Source: Sphingomonadales bacterium
GTDB taxonomy: Bacteria > Pseudomonadota > Alphaproteobacteria > Sphingomonadales > Sphingomonadaceae
Length of the DNA: 64,000 nt
Assembly: GCA_025352685.1 (NCBI GenBank)
Contig: JANXSN010000032.1
Location: forward strand, 1 to 64,000
Direction of reading: 5' to 3'
Position numbers and translations under genes: made by a program. Below are positions 16,419 through 26,806 of the stretch, piece after piece. Under the pieces are notes generated by a model that saw only the letters and a list, made by a program, of their open reading frames with translations, searched no databases and had not been told where the DNA came from. The first letter of the stretch is position 1; every line of letters starts with the position of its first letter.

Positions 16419-19075
16419 TGACCTCCACGAACGATATCCGCCGCTCCTTCCTCGACTATTTTGCCGCAGCAGGACACGAACGTGTCGCCTCTGCGCCGCT
16501 GGTACCGCATAACGATCCGACATTGATGTTCGTCAATGCGGGAATGGTGCCGTTCAAGAATGTTTTCACCGGCCTCGAAAGCCGTGCTTACGTCACCGCA
16601 ACGTCGAGCCAGAAATGCGTGCGCGCGGGTGGAAAACACAATGATCTCGACAACGTCGGCTACACTGCGCGGCATCACACATTTTTCGAAATGCTCGGCA
16701 ATTTCTCGTTTGGCGATTATTTCAAGGAACGCGCGATCTCATTTGCCTGGGATCTCATCACCCGCGAATGGGGACTCGACCCAAGCCGCCTTGTCGTCAC
16801 TGTCTATCACACTGACGACGACGCTTATTCGCTTTGGAAGCGCATTGCGGGTCTGCCTGACGACCGCATCATCCGCATCGCGACCAAGGATAATTTTTGG
16901 GCGATGGGCGACACTGGGCCGTGCGGGCCATGTTCGGAAATCTTTTACGATCACGGCGACCATATCCCCGGTGGACCGCCGGGATCCCCGGACGAGGATG
17001 GCGACCGCTTTGTCGAAATCTGGAACCTTGTGTTCATGCAGTATGAGCAGGTTACGGCGGAGGACCGTCGTGACCTGCCGCGTCCGTCGATCGACACCGG
17101 AATGGGTCTCGAACGTATCGCAGCTGTCATGCAGGGCGTTCACGATAACTACGATACCGACACCTTCAAGGCGCTGATCGCCGAGAGCGGCGAACTGACA
17201 AAAACGTCGACCACAGGTGCCAACCAGGCGTCGCACCGAATTATTGCCGATCACCTTCGGGCATGTTCATTCCTTGTGGCTGACGGCGTGCTTCCTGCGA
17301 ACGAAGGCCGCGGCTATGTGGTGCGGCGAATCATGCGCCGGGCCATGCGCCACGCTCATCTGCTGGGTGCCGAAAATCCGCTGATGTACCGGTTAGTGCC
17401 CGGTCTTGTTGCGGAAATGGGTGCGGCGTTCCCTGAGCTTGTTCGTGCGCAGCCGTTGGTCGAGGCAACGCTGCTGCAAGAGGAAACCCGCTTCCGTCAA
17501 ACCCTGCGTAACGGGCTCGGCCTGCTCGACGAAGCAACCGCGGCGCTGGCGAGTGGCGATACGCTGCCGGGCGAAACCGCATTCAAGCTCTATGACACCT
17601 ATGGCTTCCCCTACGATCTCACTGAGGACGCATTGCGTGCGCGGAGCATCGGCGTCGACCGTTTCGGATTTGACGCGGCGATGGCACGGCAAAAGGCAGC
17701 GGCGCGCGCCGCGTGGAAGGGCTCGGGCGATGCCGCCGCCGCCGATGTCTGGTTCGATATCGCCGACGAACTTGGTAGCACTGAATTCACGGGCTATTCT
17801 GGCGACACGAGCGATGGCGAAGTCGTGGCGCTGGTCAAGGACGGTACACGCGTCACGCAAGTCGGCGAAGGCGAGGCAGTCACGATTTTAACCAACCAGA
17901 CGCCTTTCTACGGCGAAAGCGGCGGTCAGATGGGCGACGCGGGCCGGATAACGGGCGGCAACGGCCTGTCAGTACTGGTCGAGGACACATCGAAGCCGCT
18001 TGGTCGATTGCACGCGCATCAGGGTGTCGTTGAAAGCGGGCGAATCGCGGTTGGTGATTCTGTGACGCTGAGTATCGACATTCAGCGCCGTGGGCAGCTG
18101 CGCGCCAATCACTCGGCAACCCACCTTCTCCACACGGCGCTCCGTAACCGGCTTGGTGGGCACGTTACGCAAAAGGGAAGTCTTGTTGCGCCCGACCGGC
18201 TGCGCTTTGATTTTTCGCATAATGCTGCCCTCACGCCTGCCGAGATTGCGCATGTCGAGAGCGAAGTGAACGCGCGTATTCGCGAGAATGGCTCGGTAAC
18301 TACGCGGCTGATGACGCCCGATGATGCCGTCGCTGCCGGTGCACTTGCCTTGTTTGGCGAAAAATACGGTGATGAAGTCCGTGTGCTCAGCATGGGGAAG
18401 GCGGCTCAGAACAGCTATTCGGTCGAATTGTGCGGGGGCACACACGTTACGGCGCTCGGTGACATCGCCTTGTTCAAAATCGTTTCCGAGAGCGCGGTTT
18501 CCAGTGGCGTCCGCCGTGTCGAGGCGCTGACCGGCGAGGCTGCCCGCCATTGGCTCACTGCGCGTGAAGATCGGCTGAAGGAAGCCGCGGCGCTGCTGAA
18601 GGCAGCACCTGACGATGTTCCGATGCGCGTTGCGGCCTTGGTCGAAGTCCAAAAGAAACTCGAGCGTGAACTTGCAGACACAAAGAGAGCGCTCGCTCTG
18701 GGTGGCTCAGGCGGTTCCGCGCCGGAGGTGGAGGACGTCACGGGCGTGAAGTTCGAAGGCCAGCTGCTCGACGGCTTTGATTCCAAGGGGCTGCGCGGGT
18801 TGATTGACGAGTCGAAGGCGCGCCTTGGCTCGGGCGTCGCGGCCGTCGTCACGGTGGTTGAAGGCAGAGCGTCGGTGGCGGTCGGCGTGACCGACGACCT
18901 CAAAGACCGTTTAAGCGCTGTCGATCTCGTCAAGGCCGCAGTCGCAGCGTTGGGTGGCCAGGGCGGCGGCGGCCGCCCGGACATGGCGCAGGGCGGCGGG
19001 CCGGATGGGACTGCCGGCTCGGAGGCAATAGCCGCCATCCGCAGGGCAATCGAGAGCGCTTCCGTTCCGGCCTAA
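16418..19075 (+). CDS. alaS: Alanine--tRNA ligase
   Basis: An 885-residue class II synthetase of full length. The aminoacylation core has [18 protein letters not shown] and TGMGLERIA. The editing domain has [12 protein letters not shown] (HxxxH) and [10 protein letters not shown] (CxxxH), which with zinc remove mischarged Ser and Gly. The C-terminal C-Ala region ends in the Gly-rich [15 protein letters not shown]. No ribosome-binding site is seen before the ATG; a palindrome covers this position. Its TAA overlaps the TAG of the antiporter gene on the other strand by four bases (CTAA). Confidence 0.97.
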   Translation: MTSTNDIRRSFLDYFAAAGHERVASAPLVPHNDPTLMFVNAGMVPFKNVFTGLESRAYVTATSSQKCVRAGGKHNDLDNVGYTARHHTFFEMLGNFSFGDYFKERAISFAWDLITREWGLDPSRLVVTVYHTDDDAYSLWKRIAGLPDDRIIRIATKDNFWAMGDTGPCGPCSEIFYDHGDHIPGGPPGSPDEDGDRFVEIWNLVFMQYEQVTAEDRRDLPRPSIDTGMGLERIAAVMQGVHDNYDTDTFKALIAESGELTKTSTTGANQASHRIIADHLRACSFLVADGVLPANEGRGYVVRRIMRRAMRHAHLLGAENPLMYRLVPGLVAEMGAAFPELVRAQPLVEATLLQEETRFRQTLRNGLGLLDEATAALASGDTLPGETAFKLYDTYGFPYDLTEDALRARSIGVDRFGFDAAMARQKAAARAAWKGSGDAAAADVWFDIADELGSTEFTGYSGDTSDGEVVALVKDGTRVTQVGEGEAVTILTNQTPFYGESGGQMGDAGRITGGNGLSVLVEDTSKPLGRLHAHQGVVESGRIAVGDSVTLSIDIQRRGQLRANHSATHLLHTALRNRLGGHVTQKGSLVAPDRLRFDFSHNAALTPAEIAHVESEVNARIRENGSVTTRLMTPDDAVAAGALALFGEKYGDEVRVLSMGKAAQNSYSVELCGGTHVTALGDIALFKIVSESAVSSGVRRVEALTGEAARHWLTAREDRLKEAAALLKAAPDDVPMRVAALVEVQKKLERELADTKRALALGGSGGSAPEVEDVTGVKFEGQLLDGFDSKGLRGLIDESKARLGSGVAAVVTVVEGRASVAVGVTDDLKDRLSAVDLVKAAVAALGGQGGGGRPDMAQGGGPDGTAGSEAIAAIRRAIESASVPA

Positions 19076-20811
19076 AGCGCTTTCAGTCGCGGCGGCGCAT
19101 TCAACCCGCCCGCCTCCTTGATTGCCTCGCGCAATTCGTCGCGCTTTTCGTGAATCGATGCGATTACCGGGCCCATTGCGACGCCAAGGTCGACGAGGAC
19201 CGCCTCTGACAGCTGGAGTGATGACTCGAGTGTCTCGGGCACAGCGTCGGTAACACCTGCACGATAAAGTTTTGCCGCATGCTCGGGGTCTCGGGCACGC
19301 GCGACAATTGTCAGGTCGGGGGCTTCGGCGCGCAGTCGCCGGGCAAGGACCACGCTTTGCACCGGATCGTTCATCGTCAGGACGACCGCCGCGGCATCGG
19401 CGAGGTGCAGTGCTTGTGTCGCGCCCGAACGCCCCGCGTCACCGTAACGTACCGGCTTGCCTTCGCGACGGGCGGTTGCAACGACGTCGACATTGGCTTC
19501 GATGGCCGTCCACGGCTTGTTATGGACTTGGAGCATGGAGGCGACCATCTCCCCGACGCGTCCATATCCGATGATAACAGTGGTTTGCGGGTCGACGTTA
19601 GCGGGCACGCCAACCTCGTTCCAGCCGATCCGGCGCGAGACACGGTGGCCGACGTCGGCAAGCAACGGCGTGATCGTGAGACCGATCGCCGTCACGCCCG
19701 ACCAAAACGTTGCGGTCGGTCCGTCGATGAGACCCGCTGTCAGCGCCGCGCCCAGCACCACTAGGGTCAGCTCGGACGGGCTGGACATCAGGATCCCGGT
19801 TTCGGCAGCAACACCGGGTCGCGCACCGCCGAACCACAGCAGTGCTGCGGTCAGGCTGGCCTTCAGGACGACGACGACGGCAACGGCGCCGATGAGCGCC
19901 GGCCAATTGACGACGAGGAATCGCAGATCAAGCTGCATCCCCACGGTTAACAGAAAAACACCGAGCGCCAGGTTCTTGAAGGGCGCGATGATCCCCTCGA
20001 CCTCATGAACGTAATCGGTTTCCGCAATAACCAAACCAGCGATGAGCGCGCCAACGATGGGCGACAGGCCGACGGCCAGCGTGGCGAGGCTGGCAAGGAT
20101 CACAACCAGCAACGCCACTGACAGGAACAATTCTGGGCTGCGGGTCCGCGCAGCCTGGGCAAACACCCGCGGCAGTGCGATTCGTCCGGCAACGAGCAGT
20201 GCGGCGACGACCACGATGCCGAGACCCAGAACCTGTCCGAGCGCTCCAAAAGGCTGGCCGCCTGGGCCAAGCGCGCCAAGCAGGAAAATGACCGGAACGA
20301 GGGCCAGATCTTCGAACAGCAGCATTGCGAACGCAAGCCGTCCGACCGGACTGGTTGTTCCCGCAATGGGTAGAACCAGCGCCGTTGACGACAACGCCAG
20401 CGCGATGCCAAGACCAAGCGCAGCATTTGTCGAATACCCAAAGGCCAGAAGCGCAGCGGCAATGAGGAAGCCGTTGCCGAACAATTCGGTCGCGCCAATC
20501 CCTGCGACTTCACGCCGCATCGCCCATAATCGCTGAAAACTCAGCTCCAGCCCGACCGAAAACAGCAGCAGGATGATCCCGAACTCGGCGAAAACCGACA
20601 CGCCTTTGATGTCGTTGATCGTGACGTAAAAGAGCAACGGCCACCGCGCGACCAGCGAGCCGAGGCCGAATGGGCCAACGACTACTCCCACCAGAATGAA
20701 GCCGATGACCGGCGAAATCCTGAGCCGGGCAAACGCCGGTATGACCAAACCAGCCGCTGCGAGGACGACCAATGCGTCGCTTAGCCCAGGGGAATGAACG
20801 TCTAGAGCCAT
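19072..20811 (-). CDS. CPA2-family cation:proton antiporter with C-terminal RCK/TrkA-N domain
   Basis: A 579-residue protein. About 12 hydrophobic helices occupy residues 10-400 (for example the [16 protein letters not shown] and [15 protein letters not shown] segments typical of KefB/KefC/YbaL). A Rossmann TrkA-N domain follows, starting [16 protein letters not shown], the NAD(H)-binding glycine motif. Such proteins exchange K+ or Na+ for H+ across the inner membrane under nucleotide control. It resembles YbaL/RosB more than glutathione-gated KefC, but this is a judgement by eye. ATG 20811 is used; GTG 20817 is an alternative. It sits 55 bases downstream of icd and converges on alaS. Confidence 0.88.
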   Translation of the reverse strand: MALDVHSPGLSDALVVLAAAGLVIPAFARLRISPVIGFILVGVVVGPFGLGSLVARWPLLFYVTINDIKGVSVFAEFGIILLLFSVGLELSFQRLWAMRREVAGIGATELFGNGFLIAAALLAFGYSTNAALGLGIALALSSTALVLPIAGTTSPVGRLAFAMLLFEDLALVPVIFLLGALGPGGQPFGALGQVLGLGIVVVAALLVAGRIALPRVFAQAARTRSPELFLSVALLVVILASLATLAVGLSPIVGALIAGLVIAETDYVHEVEGIIAPFKNLALGVFLLTVGMQLDLRFLVVNWPALIGAVAVVVVLKASLTAALLWFGGARPGVAAETGILMSSPSELTLVVLGAALTAGLIDGPTATFWSGVTAIGLTITPLLADVGHRVSRRIGWNEVGVPANVDPQTTVIIGYGRVGEMVASMLQVHNKPWTAIEANVDVVATARREGKPVRYGDAGRSGATQALHLADAAAVVLTMNDPVQSVVLARRLRAEAPDLTIVARARDPEHAAKLYRAGVTDAVPETLESSLQLSEAVLVDLGVAMGPVIASIHEKRDELREAIKEAGGLNAPPRLKAL

Positions 20812-20866
20812 GACCACGGGTTTACGCGGACCCGCAATCCATTGTCACTCCTGATCGCTCATGTGT

Positions 20867-22087
20867 TCAGGACCAGTTGTTCATCGCCTTTTCGAGATTG
20901 AGGCGTATCGCCTCGAAGAATTGCTCGGTCGTCATCCAAGCCTGGTCAGGGCCGATGAGGATCGCGAGATCCTTGGTCATGCCGCCTTGCTCGACCGTGT
21001 AGATGCACGCGCGCTCGAGCGTTTCGGCAAAGCGGATAACATCAGGTGTGTCGTCGAACTTGCCGCGGTATTTCAACCCGCCCGTCCAGGCAAAGATCGA
21101 CGCGATGGGGTTCGTCGAGGTTGCCTTGCCTTGTTGGTACTGGCGATAGTGGCGAGTAACGGTCCCGTGGGCAGCTTCGGCTTCGACGGTCTTGCCGTCG
21201 GGGGTCAGCAAAACAGAAGTCATCAACCCGAGCGAGCCAAAACCCTGTGCAACCTGATCGGATTGCACGTCCCCATCATAATTCTTGCATGCCCACACGA
21301 ACTTACCAGACCATTTGAGCGCGCTGGCAACCATGTCATCAATCAGCCGATGCTCATACACAATGCCAGCAGCAGCAAATTTATCCTTGAACTCATTATT
21401 GAATATCTCAGCAAAGAGATCCTTGAATTGACCGTCATAGGCCTTGAGAATGGTGTTTTTGGTTGACAGATAAAGGGGCCAGCCGCGCCCAAGCGCATAA
21501 TTCATCGACGCACGCGCAAAATCGCGGATTGACTCGTCGAGATTATACATCGCGAGGGCCACGCCGGACGAGGGATATTGAAACACTTCCTCGTCGATGA
21601 TGGTGCCATCCTCACCTTCGAATACGAGCCGCAGCTTCCCTGGGCCGGGAACTCGGAAATCGGTAGCACGATACTGGTCGCCAAAGGCGTGGCGGCCGAC
21701 GACGATAGGATCCGTCCAACCAGGGATCAGGCGCGGGACGTTCTTGATCACAATGGGTTCACGAAACACGACCCCGCCCAGGATGTTTCGGATCGTGCCG
21801 TTGGGCGATTTCCACATCTTTTTGAGGTTGAACTCTTTAACGCGATCCTCGTCCGGCGTGATCGTCGCGCATTTCACGCCAACGCCATATTTTGCGATGG
21901 CATTGGCCGAATCAACTGTGATCCTGTCGTTGGTCTCGTCGCGCTTTTCCACGCTGAGGTCGTAATAATGCAGGTCGATGTCGAGATAAGGCTTGATCAG
22001 GCGCTCGCGGATCCATTCCCAGATGATCCGCGTCATTTCGTCGCCATCGATTTCGACGACGGGGTTTTTCACCTTGATCTTGGCCAT
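20867..22087 (-). CDS. icd: NADP-dependent isocitrate dehydrogenase (eukaryote-like type)
   Basis: A 406-residue enzyme of the dimeric subfamily found in mitochondria and many alphaproteobacteria. The N-terminus [19 protein letters not shown], the substrate-site [18 protein letters not shown] and the late [15 protein letters not shown] region are diagnostic. It oxidises isocitrate to 2-oxoglutarate, giving NADPH. An AAGGAAG ribosome-binding site precedes the ATG. It is divergent from psd, with 129 bases between the two starts, which must hold both promoters. Confidence 0.97.
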   Translation of the reverse strand: MAKIKVKNPVVEIDGDEMTRIIWEWIRERLIKPYLDIDLHYYDLSVEKRDETNDRITVDSANAIAKYGVGVKCATITPDEDRVKEFNLKKMWKSPNGTIRNILGGVVFREPIVIKNVPRLIPGWTDPIVVGRHAFGDQYRATDFRVPGPGKLRLVFEGEDGTIIDEEVFQYPSSGVALAMYNLDESIRDFARASMNYALGRGWPLYLSTKNTILKAYDGQFKDLFAEIFNNEFKDKFAAAGIVYEHRLIDDMVASALKWSGKFVWACKNYDGDVQSDQVAQGFGSLGLMTSVLLTPDGKTVEAEAAHGTVTRHYRQYQQGKATSTNPIASIFAWTGGLKYRGKFDDTPDVIRFAETLERACIYTVEQGGMTKDLAILIGPDQAWMTTEQFFEAIRLNLEKAMNNWS

Positions 22088-22216
22088 TCGTGCTTCCTTG
22101 GGGAGATGTCATCGCCGCTCTAGGCAACGCAGCGCGGGCAATCAACCGTGTGACGGCCGCAGGACAATCGTCGCTGAAAGTTTGCGGTTCGTCGCACGAG
22201 GCTCTACAAAGTCACA

Positions 22217-22951
22217 ATGTCGCACCCTGAAACCGGTCCAAACGGGCCGCCGAGCGTCCGTTGGCGTTTTCCCGCAGTCCATCCAGATGGACGCAAGTTC
22301 GTTGTCATTTCCGGCATTATCACGCTCGTGTTCGCACTGATGTCCTGGTCGATGCTGGCCTGGCCGATGGTCGGCGTTACAATCTGGGTTGCTGCGTTTT
22401 TTCGCGATCCCATCCGCAGCGTCCCGAAGGGCGATGACCTGATCGTTGCACCTGCCGACGGGCTCATCACGCTTATCCGGGAAGTGCCACCACCGCGCGA
22501 ATTGGTCGGAGAAGCAGGACTGAGCGACGCGCCGATGACGCGTGTTTCGATATTCATGTCGGTCTTTGATGTCCATATCCAGCGATCGCCGATTGACGGT
22601 ATCATCCGCCAAGTGGTGTACATTTCGGGAAAATTCCTGAACGCCGATCTCGACAAGGCGAGCGAGGACAATGAACGACAGCACATTCTGGTCGAACGCA
22701 ACGACGGGTTACGAATCGGCTACACGATGATCGCGGGGCTCATTGCGCGCCGGATCGTGCCGTTCGTGAAGCCTGGCGACACGGTCGTTGCGGGGCAGCG
22801 GGTCGGCCTGATCCGGTTTGGCAGTCGCGTCGACGTCTATCTGCCCGCTGGGACTGCGCCGCGCATTGCACTTGGTCAGCGGACCATTGCGGGCGAGACA
22901 GTCCTGGGCGTAATCGGCAACAATCACGCGGCGAGCGGCGTCAGCCAGTGA
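22217..22951 (+). CDS. psd: Phosphatidylserine decarboxylase proenzyme
   Basis: A 244-residue protein of the short PSD-A type. One or two hydrophobic segments near residues 28-62 anchor it. The self-cleavage site is Gly202-Ser203 in [13 protein letters not shown], where the serine becomes the pyruvoyl cofactor. The conserved [15 protein letters not shown] (about 114-128) is present. It converts phosphatidylserine to phosphatidylethanolamine at the inner membrane. Its TGA overlaps the GTG start of pssA, the enzyme of the preceding step, so the two are made together. Confidence 0.96.
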   Translation: MSHPETGPNGPPSVRWRFPAVHPDGRKFVVISGIITLVFALMSWSMLAWPMVGVTIWVAAFFRDPIRSVPKGDDLIVAPADGLITLIREVPPPRELVGEAGLSDAPMTRVSIFMSVFDVHIQRSPIDGIIRQVVYISGKFLNADLDKASEDNERQHILVERNDGLRIGYTMIAGLIARRIVPFVKPGDTVVAGQRVGLIRFGSRVDVYLPAGTAPRIALGQRTIAGETVLGVIGNNHAASGVSQ

Positions 22952-23745
22952 CGACACCGACCGGGCGGCGGATGCTGCGGCGTGGAATTCCTCTGCGCAC
23001 GGTCGCCCCGAATGCCGTCACCGCGCTTGCACTGTGTTCTGGTCTGACAGCGGTCCGGTTTGCCATTGGCGGCGATTGGCAACTGGCTTTGGCCGCAATC
23101 ATCATTGCGGGCGTGCTCGATGGACTCGACGGGCGAATAGCGCGGATGTTGAAGGGGGAAAGTCGTTTCGGAGCCGAACTCGATTCGTTGTCGGACGTCA
23201 TTGCCTTCGGCGTTGCGCCGGCGCTTGTTCTCTTCCTGTGGAGCTTGGTCGGTGTGCCGCGCTACGGATGGGTCTTTGCACTCGCCTACACCGTCTGCGC
23301 GGCGCTCCGACTGGCGCGATTCAATGCGGCCATTGATGCCACCGAACAGCCGCACAAATCAGCTGGCTACCTAACCGGTGTTCCAGCACCTGCGGCGGCA
23401 GGCCTAGCGCTGCTTCCGATCTACCTCTGGCTGATCACCGGTCAGCCATTGTTTCGCTCGCCGTTCGTCGTGGCGCCCTGGCTCGGTTTTGTGGCGTTTC
23501 TGATGATTTCGAATGTAGCGACCTACAGCTGGTCGTCACTGCGCTTGCGTCGCAATGTTCGTTTCGAGGCGCTGGCGGGAGTTGCAATTTTTTTTGGTGC
23601 GCTCTTTTCGGCACCTTGGGAAACACTCACCATAATTTGCGCCATTTATCTGGCGCTGGTCCCTTTCAGTATTCGTAGCTACGCCCGTGTCAGGCAGCAG
23701 CGCGCAGCTGCGGTCTCAAAACTGGGCGACGCACAGTCGTTCTGA
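22948..23745 (+). CDS. pssA: CDP-diacylglycerol--serine O-phosphatidyltransferase
   Basis: A 265-residue multi-pass membrane protein. The CDP-alcohol phosphatidyltransferase motif is complete: [15 protein letters not shown] followed by the Gly, Asp, Asp of [11 protein letters not shown]. It makes phosphatidylserine from CDP-diacylglycerol and serine, feeding Psd. It starts at GTG 22948, overlapping psd by four bases (GTGA). The last 56 bases, coding the basic tail [15 protein letters not shown], are read in the opposite direction by the C-terminus of the small membrane protein. Confidence 0.96.
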   Translation: MTTPTGRRMLRRGIPLRTVAPNAVTALALCSGLTAVRFAIGGDWQLALAAIIIAGVLDGLDGRIARMLKGESRFGAELDSLSDVIAFGVAPALVLFLWSLVGVPRYGWVFALAYTVCAALRLARFNAAIDATEQPHKSAGYLTGVPAPAAAGLALLPIYLWLITGQPLFRSPFVVAPWLGFVAFLMISNVATYSWSSLRLRRNVRFEALAGVAIFFGALFSAPWETLTIICAIYLALVPFSIRSYARVRQQRAAAVSKLGDAQSF

Positions 23746-23914
23746 ATGATACGCGTACCCGGGGTGCTGATTGCAACATCGCTTCGGCGGCGATCGAGCG
23801 GCCTGCCAGCGCAGCAACGACGGGTTCTGCGTGGTTGCGCAGCGTGATCACGATCACTGCAATCGCACAACTGATAGTCGCCAGCACGCTCAACATTGAC
23901 ACAACATAAAGCAT
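23690..23914 (-). CDS. Small single-pass membrane protein, candidate SOS-induced effector
   Basis: A 74-residue protein of unknown function. ATG 23914 has a clear AGGAG site eight bases upstream. Residues 2-25 (from LYVVSMLSVLATISCAIAVI) form one strong transmembrane helix. A short polar middle (AEPVVAALAGRSIAAEAML) and a very Arg-rich tail follow. The positive-inside rule predicts the tail in the cytoplasm. A consensus TTGACA lies at 24009-24004 on this strand, and a perfect LexA-type box at 23975-23989 covers its likely -10 region. Caulobacter makes small single-helix division inhibitors after DNA damage (SidA, under LexA; DidA, LexA-independent), and this gene has that general design. That is an analogy, not a detected homology. 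The 3' end overlaps pssA by 56 bases. Confidence 0.7.
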   Translation of the reverse strand: MLYVVSMLSVLATISCAIAVIVITLRNHAEPVVAALAGRSIAAEAMLQSAPRVRVSFRTTVRRPVLRPQLRAAA

Positions 23915-23974
23915 CACATCGTCTCCTAGTAAATCAGAACCAATGCAAACCCGCTTTGTTTCTGAATCGACAAT

Positions 23975-23989
23975 GTTCATGTTTTGTTC
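23975..23989. promoter_or_regulatory. Candidate LexA (SOS) box between the small membrane gene and rpsB
   Basis: GTTC at 23975-23978 and GTTC at 23986-23989 with exactly seven bases between; read on the minus strand it is GAAC-N7-GAAC. It begins 14 bases downstream of the TTGACA (24009-24004) that faces the small membrane gene, so it sits over that promoter's -10 region. It lies upstream of the rpsB -35 region and is less well placed to block rpsB. Confidence 0.7.
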
Positions 23990-24002
23990 GTGTTGTTTTA
24001 AC

Positions 24003-24031
24003 TTGTCAAGCTCACCGTGCCCGATTAGGCT
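24003..24031 (+). promoter_or_regulatory. rpsB promoter, with a -35 region shared by a divergent promoter
   Basis: TTGTCA at 24003-24008, a 17-base spacer, then TAGGCT at 24026-24031 predict a start near 24038 and an 88-base leader for rpsB. On the other strand the same bases read TTGACA at 24009-24004, the -35 element for the small membrane gene. The two promoters are therefore back to back and share one -35 site. Confidence 0.55.
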
Positions 24032-24125
24032 TGCTGCCATTCCACATGGGGAGCATCATACCGGTGCCGAGGTGTTCGCCTTGGTTCCGCCCCCCAGAGG
24101 TTCAACCGGGTAAGGAGAATTGATT

Positions 24126-24962
24126 ATGGCGGCACCTGTCGTCACGATGCATCAGCTATTGGATGCTGGCGCACATTTCGGACACCAGACGCATCGCTGG
24201 AACCCGAAGATGAAACCCTATATTTTCGGCGATCGCAACGGCGTCCACATCCTTGACTTGTCGCAGACCGTGCCACTGTTCGCACGCGCACTCGACTTCG
24301 TCGCCTCGACGGCAGCTTCAGGCGGTAAAGTTTTGTTCGTGGGTACGAAGCGTCAGGCGCAGGATCCGATTGCTGACGCGGCGCGCGCCTCTAATCAGCA
24401 TTTCGTCAACCATCGCTGGCTCGGTGGCATGCTCACCAACTGGAAGACGATCAGCAACTCGATCAAGCGCTTCAAGGCAATGGAAGAGCAGTTGTCGGGT
24501 GACACGACGGGGCTCACCAAGAAGGAAGTGCTGCAGCTAACCCGTGAACGCGACAAGTTCGAACTGTCGCTGGGCGGCATCCGCGACATGGGCGGTATTC
24601 CGGACGTCATGATTGTCATCGACGCAAACAAGGAAGAGTTGGCGATCAAGGAAGCCAACGTTCTTGGTATTCCGGTCGTTGCCATTCTCGATTCGAACGT
24701 TTCGCCGGACGGGATTGCTTTCCCGGTTCCTGCAAACGACGACGCGAGTCGCGCAATTCGCCTTTATTGCGAAGCGTTGGCGCAGGCTGCGACGCGAGGA
24801 GGGGCTCAGGCCGCACAAGCCAAGGGCCAGGATTTCGGCGCGATGGTCGAGCCACCCGTCGAACCCGCGCTCGCGCAAGCCGTTGCCCACGCTGCTCCGG
24901 CGGCCGTCGAAGTACCAGCGACGCCATCGGCTGCCGAAGCTGGCGAAGCGGTCGCTACTTAA
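24126..24962 (+). CDS. rpsB: 30S ribosomal protein S2
   Basis: A 278-residue S2 protein starting [20 protein letters not shown], with the family segments [22 protein letters not shown] and [15 protein letters not shown]. It is longer than the E. coli protein because of an Ala/Pro/Val-rich C-terminal tail (from about residue 235), common in alphaproteobacteria. ATG 24126 has AAGGAG eight bases upstream; the in-frame TTG at 24120 is rejected. It heads the run to rpmE and is followed by tsf after 108 bases. Confidence 0.97.
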   Translation: MAAPVVTMHQLLDAGAHFGHQTHRWNPKMKPYIFGDRNGVHILDLSQTVPLFARALDFVASTAASGGKVLFVGTKRQAQDPIADAARASNQHFVNHRWLGGMLTNWKTISNSIKRFKAMEEQLSGDTTGLTKKEVLQLTRERDKFELSLGGIRDMGGIPDVMIVIDANKEELAIKEANVLGIPVVAILDSNVSPDGIAFPVPANDDASRAIRLYCEALAQAATRGGAQAAQAKGQDFGAMVEPPVEPALAQAVAHAAPAAVEVPATPSAAEAGEAVAT

Positions 24963-25070
24963 CATTTGCGCCTCCGATCCCGTGCAAGCGGGACTCCAGC
25001 TCCCTTGGCCGCTGCTGAAGGCATCTGGATTCCCTCGCTCGTGGAAACGGATTTGAGAAGGATGATCGAG

Positions 25071-26006
25071 ATGGCCGAAATCACAGCCGCGATGGTGAAG
25101 GAGCTCCGCGAGACGAGCGGCGCGGGCATGATGGACTGCAAAAAGGCGCTGAACGAAACCGGTGGTGACATGGATACCGCAGTCGATTGGCTTCGTACAA
25201 AGGGTCTGGCTACGGCTGCAAAAAAGGCAGGTCGCACCGCTGCCGAAGGTCTGGTCGGCGTCGCCACCTCGGGTACGAGGGGTTCGGCGGTCGAAATCAA
25301 TTCCGAAACAGATTTCGTTGCCAAGAACGATCAATTTCAGGCTTTCGTGCGCGACGTGACTGCGCTCGCCTTGCACACCGGCGCAAACGATATTGCAACG
25401 CTCGGCGCGGCCTCGATGGGCGAGGGCAGCGTCCAGGACAAGCTGACCGCAAATATCGCGACGATCGGTGAAAATCAGTCGCTTCGCCGCGTGAAAACGC
25501 TGAGCGTCAATGAGGGCGCCATCGTGAGTTATGTACATAACGCTGCAGCGCCCGGCCTCGGCAAGATTGGTGTATTGGTTGCACTCGAGGGTAATGCCGA
25601 CGCCAACGCTATCGAGACGCTGGGCAAGCAACTCGCGATGCACATTGCTGCGACGAACCCATCTGCTCTGCATGAAGAAGGGCTCGACGAGGCACTTGTG
25701 AGCCGCGAACGCGCGATTGCGATGGAAAAGGCTGCCGAGAGCGGTAAACCCACCAACATCATCGAAAAGATGGTCGAGGGTGCGATTGCCAAGTTCCGCA
25801 AGGAAAATGCATTGCTCAGCCAGCTGTTCGTGATGGACAACAAGACAAAGATAGCTGACGTCGTCGCTGCCGCAGCCAAGGACGCGGGCGGCAGCATCGC
25901 CTTGGTCGACTATGTGCGCTTTCAGCTCGGTGAGGGTATCGAAAAGACCGAAACCGACTTTGCAGCCGAAGTCGCTGCAGCCTCGGGCGTGCCGCAGAAC
26001 GCCTGA
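25071..26006 (+). CDS. tsf: Elongation factor Ts
   Basis: A 311-residue protein with the N-terminal UBA-like domain ([27 protein letters not shown]) and the core [16 protein letters not shown] that contacts EF-Tu and expels GDP. Length is normal. ATG 25071 is chosen by the conserved start and an AAGGA site eight bases upstream; the frame extends back to 24966 without support. It follows rpsB by 108 bases, as in most bacteria. Confidence 0.97.
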   Translation: MAEITAAMVKELRETSGAGMMDCKKALNETGGDMDTAVDWLRTKGLATAAKKAGRTAAEGLVGVATSGTRGSAVEINSETDFVAKNDQFQAFVRDVTALALHTGANDIATLGAASMGEGSVQDKLTANIATIGENQSLRRVKTLSVNEGAIVSYVHNAAAPGLGKIGVLVALEGNADANAIETLGKQLAMHIAATNPSALHEEGLDEALVSRERAIAMEKAAESGKPTNIIEKMVEGAIAKFRKENALLSQLFVMDNKTKIADVVAAAAKDAGGSIALVDYVRFQLGEGIEKTETDFAAEVAAASGVPQNA

Positions 26007-26026
26007 TGGGCTGCTTCACAAGGACA

Positions 26027-26051
26027 CGGCGCGGGCTTAGGGTCCGCGCCG
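26027..26051 (+). terminator. Hairpin between tsf and pyrH
   Basis: CGGCGCGG (26027-26034) pairs with CCGCGCCG (26044-26051) around a nine-base loop. The eight-base GC stem is strong, but the sequence after it (CATAACTCTC) has no U-tract. It is more likely an attenuator, processing site or mRNA-stabilising hairpin than a full terminator. It lies 30 bases before the pyrH start. Confidence 0.5.
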
Positions 26052-26080
26052 CATAACTCTCAAGGAAGCCCTGCTCGCCG

Positions 26081-26806
26081 ATGAGCCACCCCCGTTACAA
26101 ACGTATCCTCCTGAAACTATCGGGCGAAGTGTTGATGGGGCCCGGTGGCCTCAGTATCGACCCGGAAGTGACTGCCCGCGTCGCGGGCGAGATTGCCAAC
26201 GCCAAGGCGATGGGCTTCGAGCTTTGCGTTGTCGTGGGCGGTGGGAACATTTTTCGCGGGCTTGCAGCAGCAGCGAAGGGTTTCGAGCGCGCGACTGCCG
26301 ACTATATGGGGATGCTCGCCACCGTGATGAACGCCCTTGCGGTGCAGAACGCACTGGAAGCGATCGGGGTCGAGACGCGCGTCCAGTCGGCCATTCCGAT
26401 GGCCAGCGTGTGTGAACCCTACATCAGGCGACGCGCCGAACGGCATTTGGAAAAAGGGCGCATCGTGATCTTTGCCGCTGGAACGGGCAATCCGTTCTTT
26501 ACAACCGATACAGGCGCAGCACTTCGTGCCGCTGAAATGAAATGTGATGCGCTGTTCAAGGGAACGTCTGTTGACGGTGTTTATGATGCGGACCCCAAGA
26601 AGGTTAAAACCGCAAAGCGTTATGAATCAATAAATTATTCGACGGTTCTCGCAAATGATTTGAAGGTCATGGATGCATCTGCCGTCGCGCTATGTCGTGA
26701 TAACAACATTCCAATCGTCGTATTCAACATTCGCGAGCAGGGCAATCTTGCCCGGGTTCTCGCGGGTGAGGGCGTGGCAACGATTGTTACCCGAGAGGAT
26801 AGATAA
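26081..26806 (+). CDS. pyrH: Uridylate kinase (UMP kinase)
   Basis: A 241-residue amino-acid-kinase-fold protein with [14 protein letters not shown] at the N-terminus, the [11 protein letters not shown] nucleotide loop, [16 protein letters not shown] and the [15 protein letters not shown] region. It phosphorylates UMP to UDP for RNA, DNA and cell-envelope sugar nucleotides. Its stop codon TAA overlaps the ATG of frr by one base (TAATG). Length and motifs are standard. Confidence 0.97.
   Translation: MSHPRYKRILLKLSGEVLMGPGGLSIDPEVTARVAGEIANAKAMGFELCVVVGGGNIFRGLAAAAKGFERATADYMGMLATVMNALAVQNALEAIGVETRVQSAIPMASVCEPYIRRRAERHLEKGRIVIFAAGTGNPFFTTDTGAALRAAEMKCDALFKGTSVDGVYDADPKKVKTAKRYESINYSTVLANDLKVMDASAVALCRDNNIPIVVFNIREQGNLARVLAGEGVATIVTREDR

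Noticed and set aside
24537-25673. A 378-codon open frame antisense to rpsB and tsf
   Set aside because: It crosses two well-defined translation genes, has high Arg/Cys content, no domain and no ribosome-binding site. Long antisense frames are expected in high-GC DNA.
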